The position numbers were made by a program, and so were the translations under genes. The notes below the pieces were generated by a model. That model was not told the DNA's origin. It saw only the letters and a list, made by a program, of their open reading frames with translations, and ran no database searches. Shown piece after piece: positions 56,282-64,000 of a stretch of DNA of 64,000 bases. The stretch is taken from NCBI RefSeq assembly GCF_918797505.1, contig NC_092794.1:62109167-62173166 (forward strand). Direction: 5' to 3'. This DNA is from Bemisia tabaci (lineage: Eukaryota; Arthropoda; Insecta; Hemiptera; Aleyrodidae). Numbering within the stretch: the stretch's first letter is position 1; each line of letters opens with the position of its first letter.

Positions 56282-56637
56282 CACGGAGAAAAAAACTTCG
56301 TGCGTGGGACCCGAAGTTTAGGTCATATGGATCTGTGAAGTTTTCGGATTGAGCATCTGAACACTTTCGGTCCAGCTGCTGAGGTTTTGATCACACATCT
56401 GAAACTTCAGTTCTTACATCTAAAGTACTTCGGTTTTCACATCCGAAAATTTCGGTTCTCACATCCGAAAAACTTCGGTTCTCACACCTGAAGACTTCAG
56501 ACGTAAGAACTGAAGTTTCAGATGTGTGATCCGAACCTCGACAGCTAGACCTAAAGTGTTCAGATGCTCAATCCGAAAACTTCAGAGATCCATATGACCC
56601 AAACTTCGGGTCCCACGCACGAGTTTTTTTCTCCGTG
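56282..56637. mobile_element. Nested fold-back element with TA duplication
   Basis: 356 bp, flanked by TA at 56280-56281 and 56638-56639. Arms begin CACGGAGAAAAAAACT and pair for about 150 bp each. The loop region repeats CACATCCGAAA..TTCGGTTCT. Confidence 0.85.
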
Positions 56638-56849
56638 TAGAGTGCCATATATTTAAAGTTTACAAACGTGGAAATTTCCACATCTCATCCACATTGGCAA
56701 GATGCAGCGGGAAAGCAGATTGAGGTTAGGTAGGTATATTTGGGCTCCCACCACCTCCGGCCTTCACAACCCGGCCCGTGCGCTTTACGCAGGTTCATTG
56801 GCGGCCATTCTAGACGTGTAGTGCGTTTGTTTAAGAAATAGATATCATT

Positions 56850-57735
56850 TTAAGCCACATCCGCCATCTTGGATTTCTGAATTTTCAAAATTTGACCCGA
56901 AATTCGAGTTTCCCGTCCGAAAATACTCCCCGATGCCAAGTTTCACCAAGATCGGCTGGACAGGAGCCGAGATAGCATTTTAGGCCATGTCCGCCATCTT
57001 GGATTTCTGAATTTTCAAAATTTGACCCGAAATTCGAGTTTCCCGTCCGAAAATACCCCCTGATACCAAGTTTCACCAAGATCAGCTGGATAGGGGCCGA
57101 GATAGCATTTTAGGCCATGTCCGCCATCTTGGATTTCTGAATTTTCAAAATTTGACCCGAAATTCGAGTTTCCCATGCGAAAATACCCCCTGATACCAAG
57201 TTTCACCAAGATCGGCTGGACAGGGGCCGAGATAGCATTTTAGGCCATGTCCGCCATCTTGGATTTCTGAATTTTCAAAATTTGACCCGAAATTCGAGTT
57301 TCCCATGCGAAAATACCCCCTGATACCAAGTTTCACCAAGATCGGCTGGACAGGGGCCGAGATAGCATTTTAGGCCATGTCCGCCATCTTGGATTTCTGA
57401 ATTTTCAAAATTTGACCCGAAATTCGAGTTTCCCATGCGAAAATACCCCCTGATACCAAGTTTCACCAAGATCGGCTGGATAGGGGCCGAGATAGCATTT
57501 TAGGCCATGTCCGCCATCTTGGATTTCTGAATTTTCAAAATTTGACCCGAAATTCGAGTTTCCATGCGAAAATACCCCCTGATACCAAGTTTCACCAAGA
57601 TCGGCTGGACAGGGGCCGAGATAGCATTTTAGGCCATGTCCGCCATCTTGGATTTCTGAATTTTCAAAATTTGACCCGAAATTCGAGTTTCCCGTCCAAA
57701 AATACCCCCCGGTACTAAATTTCACCAAGTTTCCA
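56850..57735 (-). repeat. 130-bp tandem array, right, seven units
   Basis: CCGCCATCTT recurs at 56861, 56991, 57121, 57251, 57381, 57511 and 57640: exact 130-bp spacing, the last 129 from one deleted base. Adjacent units differ by very few bases. Since 130 is not a multiple of three, the reading frames that cross it shift from unit to unit and are not genes. Confidence 0.95.
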
Positions 57736-58489
57736 CCAAGCTTCGCCGCGCGCGCGTCAATCAAGTGATTCAAGTGGAGATAGCGCCTTTTGATTTAATT
57801 CGGAATCCGGGTTAGCGCATTAAATCAAACGGACCTACGTGCAAAAATCCCCTATATCTCGCTTAATATGCATTTTTTCCTAATTTTGGCAACGTACGTA
57901 ATTAGAGGAACTCTTCAGCTTTCAAACAAGCTAAAGTAAACCAAAATCGGTCCATTAGTACGGAAACGCCAATTGTTTTAGTCAAACTTGCTTTACTGAG
58001 AAGTTTGGAAATGGCGTTTAGCGCCTTTTCGCATAAATACGTCCAAATAATGGTTCATTATTGCGAAATGTAGTCCAAATGATGTCGGGCTCTTCTTTTA
58101 CCCCACTCCCAACATAAGGTAAATTTCAAGCAGCGTTGAATTCTCCCTTAAAAATTAGATCCGATTTTGCCCCCCCCCCCCCCCCCCAATCGCTCACTAG
58201 AAACCATACCCTGCGTGGATTTCGATCAGAATATTCTAAAAAACGGGTGCTCTGCGCCAATTTGAGCTGACACCAGAGTCGGCTTGACCTCCCCTCTCCC
58301 CCAGTCAGTCTAACGTTAGGCAACCATTGACCCCCTTCCCCCGGATTCAGAATTCTGACGTCGTTTATGGAAGCCCTAAATAAGTGATCTCTCATGAGTC
58401 ATGAGGATGAGACGGTCAAAACAGGGAACGACAAAAAAATCCTTTTTGCGCCTCTAACTCCGAAACAGAGATATGTGTCACGGGTGACG

Positions 58490-58870
58490 CAAATTAGGTT
58501 CTCCCTCGTAATTGGTGTCGATGTGTGGGAGCCAGCTTTGGCGAGCTACTGCTACCTCCGCTTCTGAGGTGTGATATGACGAAGACGTGACGGAGAAGGA
58601 ATGGAACGGTTGCCGCGGCTGCGCACAAAACCCCGAGATGCTTGCACTTTCTCCGGCGGAACGGAAGGAATTCCTGACGCGACGACAACGCGGCGCTAGT
58701 AGTTTGAATGAATCGAGAGGAGAGGATCAAGGACGTTCGTGCTGCGCTGCGATTGGTCGGCGGAGGCACCGGCTGATGGTTCGATGACTGATGAGTCACC
58801 GGGACTCCAATCGCTGGCAACCACGCTGGCTGCACTCGCGCGCGCACCGCGGGGAACGCATGCCGCATCG
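58490..58870. promoter_or_regulatory. GC/CpG-rich segment, possible promoter
   Basis: Markedly richer in G+C and CpG than its surroundings, with an inverted CCAAT box (ATTGGTCGG near 58750) and an AP-1-like TGAGTCA near 58792. A 171-codon open frame on the minus strand is probably a by-product of composition. Function is a guess. Confidence 0.25.
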
Positions 58871-58874
58871 CATA

Positions 58875-59129
58875 CTGCCGTGCTAAGGAAAAAGCGCTGT
58901 ACGACCCTTCAGGCGTTGCCAAATTTCCTTTGATAAAACACGAATTCCTTGGTAAATTTCTGAAGATTTTCCTTCCAGTTTTTTCAGATAATTTTGTTCG
59001 CAATTTCACCTAAAGTTCCTGAAAATTTCATGGAAAAATATTCACAATTTTTTTTAAAAATAAACATTTTATCGAAGGAAATTTAGCAACTCTCGAATGT
59101 TCATACGGCGTTCTTCCTCAGCATGGCAG
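58875..59129. mobile_element. CTGCCRTGC-TIR MITE, copy 3
   Basis: 255 bp; TIRs CTGCCGTGCTAAGGAA and TTCCTCAGCATGGCAG extend imperfectly for about 60 bp, including AAATTTCCTT and ATAAAA. Confidence 0.75.
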
Positions 59130-59879
59130 CATACCTGGCGCGTCAGTGCCCACGTTTTATTTTACCGTCCGTTCCTTTTTTTTTACCTGCCGGGACTTGG
59201 CCTGACAATATGCGCTCAGGCGTTTCGATTGTTGAATCGATATCGAACGATAGAGTGCATTGTTAACATGGGGATCTATCGATTAAGGGCACTCGAGAAC
59301 GATTCGAGTATCGATCCGAAGGGGATCCACCCGTGGGGCTCAGGTATTACGTGCCGTTGCCCATTGCCTGGACCCTAAAACTGGTTGCCGGTTTTCCGCC
59401 GTTCTGAAGTTATCCCCGGTATGAACGGTTAAAAAACTTAAAACATTTTTGATTTGAGAAATCATTTTTTCATGTATTTAAAGTAAAATTCACAAGAGGT
59501 AAAATTTGAGCGGTTCATGTATAACGTAACGAATTTTGACCCTCCTCCCCCACGTAAGCCATCCATAAGGCAACTCCTCGCCCTGATTTTTGAATTATGT
59601 TTAAGTGGCGCGACCCTCTCCCCCATTTTTTCGGAAAATTGAAAAATGGTTGAAAAAATTATTTTTACTGAAAAATATAATTTCTTTAAAATTTGTAAAC
59701 TTAAGTAAGACTGAGCAACCTCCCTTCCCCTTTGAAAGATCTCGTAAGGTAAGCTCAAACCTCCCACCCTCCTCAAGTAGCTGACGCGATACTAGAAAAG
59801 TTCCTCGGCAAGAACCAAAGGGATGGGAGCGAAATCAACCCGAACTTTTAACTAAATTACACTGCAGTTGTATATAGAA

Positions 59880-59962
59880 GCGTCTCGATTAGCCGCAACG
59901 ATTAGGACTGGAGATATCGTGGATAATCGAATTTTTTTTTTTTTTTTTTTTTTTTTTTTGAT
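59880..59962 (+). repeat. pogo-like MITE end followed by T run
   Basis: One terminus only: GTCTCGATTAGCCGCAACGA then GGAGATATCGTGGATAATCGA, the two-step layout of 23408-23698, then about 28 T. The other end is missing. Confidence 0.5.
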
Positions 59963-61118
59963 AATCCTAAAGCTACTCTACGAGGAAAATTACCTCACCG
60001 AGAGGACTATATTTTAATTGACTCCAGTAATTATGAATGAATTGAACTTAAAGTAAGGTATATTGGCAAACAGCAGCGTGGAATAAATTTTTCATAGAAG
60101 CTTGTGTCGCACAAGCGGAAAGAAAAATTTTCTCAAAGCTGAATAGATTGAACTCCGAATATCTCTTCAGTCCGTCGTCTCAAAAAAACAACAAAAAACC
60201 CGAGAAAAATCGCAAATAATTCGAAAATGAATAATCAAGAATACTGCGTGGTAAACGCGTTGCATTGTTTCTTCATTTTTCGCCCCATGGGCAGCTATGA
60301 ATAGATGTAAGACTAAAGTGTAATTCGATGCACTTGCACTGCGCCCTCGCCGGAAATAATGCCTTGATAGCGAAGAGAGCAGTAAGTGCACTTCGGTATG
60401 AGCCATGGTTAGCACATGCTTTCATGTGACTCGAGGGCCATCCCAGTATGCATTTACTGCACTCTTCGCAATCGCGGCAGAATATTTCTAATATTCGGTA
60501 GGTAAACAGTGGTTGCAATCAACGTCTATAGGTAACACTGACGCCGCTCATGGGTTTAAGCAATGAGGCGACTCAGCGGTCAGCGCGTCTGCAGCGCACG
60601 TAAAACAACGGGCATTTGCATCAACAAGCAAGCGTCAACGACGAGATAAACGTAAGTAACATGTTTAGGAAAACATTAACGGGCTGTTTATGAATACAGA
60701 GGCGCAAATTTTGATGGCTGAACGCCAAAATTTTGAGGACGGACATTTAAATAGAGACGGTTTAAAAGTTTTGTGAAAAAGCAATACTTACACGAGAAAA
60801 GACGAGATAACCATACTCAAGCTTAAATGGGTTGATTTGCCAGGGGATTTCTGTCGTAGAGGTATAGAACTAAAAATTCAAAGAGGCTGAATAAATTTCA
60901 CAAAATTTGCTTCAGCAACTCTGTTTTTTCTCCATTTAAATCAATTGTGAATATCGATTCAGGCGAGGCAATTTGCTTCATTTAGAATCGATTGTTTAAT
61001 TTTAAATGGGGAATAAAGTGCAACCAACTTGCAAGAATCGCCGCTGACTGGAGCAGGTGGAGGTGCGGCGAGGTGCACCTGCACCTACCCTCGTTAATCC
61101 ATGATTGAAGACCCGCAC
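59963..61118. other. Intergenic, no supported gene
   Basis: A possible splice donor AAC|GTAAGT at 60652 follows a GC-richer stretch (60540-60650), but frames there are closed, so at most it could be a non-coding exon. Confidence 0.3.
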
Positions 61119-61368
61119 TCTGCTGTGCTAGGGAAGAACACCGTATGAACCTTCAGACGTTGCCAAATTATCTTTGATAAAATATGATTTATCGGGGGAA
61201 TCTGTGTATATTTTTCCTCCGATTTTCAAAGAATTTTATTCGCAATCAGATCTAAATTATCCGGAAATTTCAAGGGAAAATATTCATAACTTTCATTAAA
61301 AATAAACAATAGGCAATTTGGCAACTGTCGAATGCTCATACGGCGTTTTTTCTAAGCACGGTAGAATA
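61119..61368. mobile_element. CTGCCRTGC-TIR MITE, copy 4
   Basis: About 250 bp; GAACACCGTATGAACCTTC and TGCTCATACGGCGTTTTTTC TIR parts, interior as in copy 3. Confidence 0.7.
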
Positions 61369-61418
61369 GTAGTGCTCGTGCCTTTTTTTGAGTATTGGTG
61401 AGATACCAGTTCTCTATA

Positions 61419-62150
61419 CAGTCGAACCTCGATAACTCGAAGCTGAAGGGAAGCGATGAAAAATTCGAGTTATTGAGGTTTCGAGATTATCGAGGTTTCG
61501 AGTTAACGAGGTTTGGAGATGAAAAATTCGAGTTATCGAGGTTGGAGGTTCGAGGTTGGTGCTAGGTCAATTTAGAAAAAAAAACCGTTATTTGTTTTAC
61601 GTTATCATAATAAGGGAATATTGGGGAATGAAAGTAGGAACTAATATTTAACCCCACGTCCGATCGGGGTAGGACAATGGTTTATTATTGGAAAAAATAT
61701 GTACACAAAGATCAAGAATTAAATTTTAAAAAACTGAGTTATTCTGCTCTGCTGCAAGTGTTGCAAACGGTGTCTATCTACCTCATTTTCAAGTGTTACC
61801 AAAGCAGAAAAAACATCATCACTAACATTAGGCAGTTGCTCCACAAAGGGATCTTGGGAAGGATGCATCTGGGCCGAAGCATATCCTTCGAGTTATAGAG
61901 GTTTTTCTCCAATTCCTTCGAGTTACTGAGGTACATATTTGACACATGGTAGTTGCCTTCGAGTTATAGAGGTAAACCGCCGATTCCTTCGAGTTACTGA
62001 GGTACAAATGAGCCTCAAATGTCTTCGAGTTAACGGAACAAATTTTTCGAGTTATCGAGGATTTTGGCCTTCTGCGGAAGGGAACGGACATTTTCTTCGA
62101 GTTATTGAGGTTTTCGAGTTATCGAGGTTCGAGTTATCGAGGTTCGACTG
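61419..62150. mobile_element. pogo/Tigger-like element with multiplied TIR motif
   Basis: 732 bp flanked by TA (61417-61418 and 62151-62152). TIR CAGTCGAACCTCGATAACTC at both ends. About thirteen further copies of TTCGAGTTATCGAGG or one-base variants lie inside, all in the same direction, four near the left and nine near the right end. It keeps the 3' end of a transposase frame on the minus strand. Confidence 0.85.
61719..61895 (-). pseudogene. pogo/Tigger transposase C-terminal remnant
   Basis: About 58 open codons on the minus strand ending with an acidic region (VSDDVFSALVTLENEVDRHR), then LQQSRITQFFKI and TAA at 61719-61721. A QS.IT.FF-type end is typical of Tigger-family transposases. 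The HTH and DDE domains are gone. Confidence 0.55.
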
Positions 62151-62454
62151 TACTTCAGGGTCCTGTTGTTGCATTTTTTTGCAGACGGTATTTTTCTCCC
62201 TTTTAAGGTTTTTCAGGTCGAATTTTATTTCCCCCCGCGAGGCTTCAGGGGAAAAGGCGCCATCTAACGTGCCGCAAAAATTCCAATAAGTTTTTTTTAT
62301 TAATGAAATGCGGACACACGGAAGAATTCGCCGACACCCTTTCTTCTTCACTTTTTTTACCGTGAATCCGAGTTTAACTCAATGGTGTGGTGTGGCGTTG
62401 CCAAATGCAACCGCTCATTAATGATTAATTCCAATTCATCTGCTTGTATTTTCA

Positions 62455-62653
62455 GCCGTCACCCACGATCAACCTGGAAGCTTCAGAGAGATTCATCGAT
62501 GATTTAAGCTTGCTTGCACTGTTGATCAATAAAGAGGCTGCAATAGGCATTAACGAGACCATACAAAACCTTCAAAAAGAAGAAGAAAAAAAAGTCGCCA
62601 GTGAAACGCCATTTTCAAGCCCAGAAATAGTCTTATCAGTGATAAATTCTTGA
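62455..62653 (+). CDS. Orphan candidate 3'-terminal exon, unknown protein
   Basis: A good acceptor (CTTGTATTTTCAG at 62442-62454) opens about 65 codons: PSPTINLEASERFIDDLSLL, then ALLINKEAAIGINETIQNLQ, a Lys/Glu run and SSPEIVLSVINS to TGA at 62651-62653. Composition looks like protein, with an amphipathic helix, and differs from the flanking repeats. No upstream exon is found in the window and the family is not recognised. It could instead be chance or part of a decayed element. Confidence 0.35.
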
Positions 62654-62771
62654 TCCAAGTCAACAAGTAACCATAAGCCAAGTTAATCTATCACCATCTA
62701 TGGTGATATTCTGGTGTAATCTGGAAGAAATAGGCAAACAGAAAACTCTTGGACCCGCAGCAATGTAACCA

Positions 62772-63225
62772 TTCATGTATAACCACGTTCATTTGTGTTA
62801 CACATTGTATTGGTGGACTACCAGCAACAGTGCATCGTTGCGCGGTCATTTTGATCAGTTCGCCTTCAATACGAAAGTAAGCAATGTGAGCGGCTTTGGA
62901 ACAGCTGTGACGGTAGCCAATCACCATCCGGTGGGAGGAGCAGTGCGTCTTAGGCTCCCCTCTCATTGGCTGCACCTGCCCGCCGGGAACCAGCATCACG
63001 TGGTCCCGGCGAGCAGGTGAAGCCAATGAGGGGTGAGCGCTAGACGCACTGCTCCTCCCACCGGATAGTGATTGGCTACCGTCACAACTGTTCCAAAGCC
63101 GCTCACATTGCTTACTTTCGTATTGAAGGCGAACTGATCAAAATGAGCGCGCAACGATGCACAGTTGCTGGTAGTCCACCAATACAATGTTTATTACAAA
63201 TGAACGTGGTTATACATGAATGGCT
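62772..63225. repeat. Large palindrome, arms about 225 bp
   Basis: 62772-62995 and 63000-63225 are inverted copies with a very short centre, about 90% identical. Because of the symmetry the same protein-like frame (FDQFAFNTKVSNVSGFGT) reads on both strands. A more diverged copy follows at 63234-63480. Confidence 0.9.
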
Positions 63226-63233
63226 TCTCTCAC

Positions 63234-63480
63234 TGGATGGTGGTTGGCTACCGCTACAACTACCGTTATAGTACTATGGCGGGAGCCAACCACAATCCGG
63301 TGGGAGGAGCAAACCGTCTTGCGCTCACCCTTCATTGGATGGTGCGATTACTCTCTACCAATAATGCACCGTTTCACGCTCATCCCAACCAGTTAGCCTT
63401 CAATTCTACAATAAGCAGCTTAAGCGGCATAGGAGCAGTAAAAGTTGCTTCCAGTAATGCAATTTACCACCACGATGATT
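63234..63480 (+). repeat. Diverged copy of the palindrome arm
   Basis: Shares CACAATCCGGTGGGAGGAGC and, more loosely, the rest of the arm; also has its own inverted match around GGTTGGCTACCG and CGGGAGCCAACC. Confidence 0.65.
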
Positions 63481-63780
63481 AAGTTCCTTAATTTTTTGGT
63501 AAAGCAGTGACTGGTCCCCTCGCGTACACACAGGAAACGGCACACTGCAACAGACCTGAAATGGTATTGTCTTACAGTTTCAATAACTCGTGAATTCAAG
63601 AAGAAAATTAGTCAAAAAAAATGTTTTCACTCTTCTTTACGTCAAATATTGGTTTTCCACGTCACAAATTTCACATTTTTGTATCAATTCGAATCATTTC
63701 TGGAATTTGGCAACATTTTGATGCAAATCATCCCCTTAGATTTTACATTACTTCTATTGAAAAAAGAATGAAACTCAAGT

Positions 63781-64000
63781 CAGGGGCGGACTGGCCCTAA
63801 ATTAAGTATGGGGCGGGCCCCTAGGGGGGTCTGGGGGGCCCCCCCCAGTAGAAGGGGGGTCCGGGGGCCCTCCCCCGGAAAATTTTGAAAATTAGGCCCT
63901 TTTAGAATGAATTTTACGCTATTTTAGACCCTATTCTTTAATATTATTTTTGAAACATTATCCAAAAAGAGACCAGAAATGCAAAACTTAGTATATTTTC
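63781..64000. mobile_element. Left end of a CAGGGGCGG-type element, cut by window edge
   Basis: Starts CAGGGGCGGACTGGCCCTA, a hAT-like terminus, followed by G/C runs and GGAAAATTTTGAAAATTAGG. The right end lies outside. Confidence 0.4.

Larger units (their letters stand above)
54805..58087. mobile_element. Large inverted-repeat element with opposed 130-bp arrays
   Basis: About 3.3 kb. Outer arms match inversely but are diverged (GGACGTATTTAT near 54930 and its partner near 58040). Inner arms (55125-55250 and 57700-57830) are nearly identical, including TTAATGCGCTAACCCGG and GACGCGCGCGCGGCGAAGCT. Inside these, 130-bp units run in opposite directions: three on the left, seven on the right. The centre holds no transposase-like frame, only a nested TA element. 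The superfamily is not identifiable. Confidence 0.7.

Noticed and set aside
55184..57773. Several repeated open frames (up to 122 codons) with a GGYFRTGNSNFGSNFENSEI-like sequence on both strands
   Set aside because: They are readings of the 130-bp array, whose unit is not a multiple of three; frames shift per unit and appear on whichever strand the array points.
58787..58815. CTGATGA with a GTC/GAC stem, a possible second hammerhead
   Set aside because: No GAAA after the stem and no closing stem I.
58494..59009. 171-codon minus-strand frame, the longest non-repeat ATG frame at the right end
   Set aside because: Arises in a GC-rich stretch, its N-terminal part overlaps a MITE, composition is Ser/Arg-rich without a domain, and no splice sites support it.

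Overview
This is eukaryotic, almost certainly insect, genomic DNA. Reasons: two fully intron-split genes with consensus GT..AG junctions, an arthropod-type contactin with an N-terminal C-type lectin domain, a Copia-family element primed by initiator tRNA-Met as in Drosophila copia, and a dense load of short TIR elements and AT-rich introns. The esterase type and repeat style suit a hemipteran, but the species cannot be fixed from sequence alone.

Layout. 1-5.8 kb: a nest of decayed retroelements, with non-LTR reverse transcriptase fragments in both orientations, a 478-bp tandem duplication, and a compact Copia deletion derivative (two 101-bp LTRs, 5-bp target duplication) that splits an older open reading frame. 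5.8-11.7 kb: AT-rich intergenic DNA without a recognisable gene. 11.89-24.61 kb, minus strand: a complete ten-exon secreted carboxylesterase (554 codons; Ser-Glu-His triad present), whose introns hold at least six kinds of small transposon. 24.6-30.2 kb: intergenic space between the head-to-head esterase and contactin genes, with fold-back and nested elements. 30.23-46.81 kb, plus strand: a 21-exon contactin (signal peptide, C-type lectin domain, six Ig, four fibronectin III, GPI signal; about 1220 residues) whose exons 8 and 9 each carry one frame-breaking change, both in short C runs. 46.8-52.4 kb: 3' flank and AT-rich DNA. 52.4-64 kb: almost wholly repetitive, with a ~300-bp satellite, a ~3.3-kb inverted-repeat element carrying opposed arrays of a 130-bp unit, pogo/Tigger-like DNA, palindromes, and one orphan candidate 3'-terminal exon near 62.5 kb.

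The two protein genes are not an operon or pathway: one is an extracellular or secreted hydrolase, the other a cell-surface adhesion protein of septate junctions. The most unusual content is in the repeats: a Copia primer-binding site matching 30 nt of initiator tRNA-Met; a hammerhead-ribozyme-like fold in a contactin intron; a short module shared by two unrelated MITE families, tandem in one and folded into a near-perfect palindrome in the other; a MITE built from about a dozen GGTAA..TTACC palindromes; a pogo-like element in which its own terminal motif has multiplied; and the opposed 130-bp arrays.
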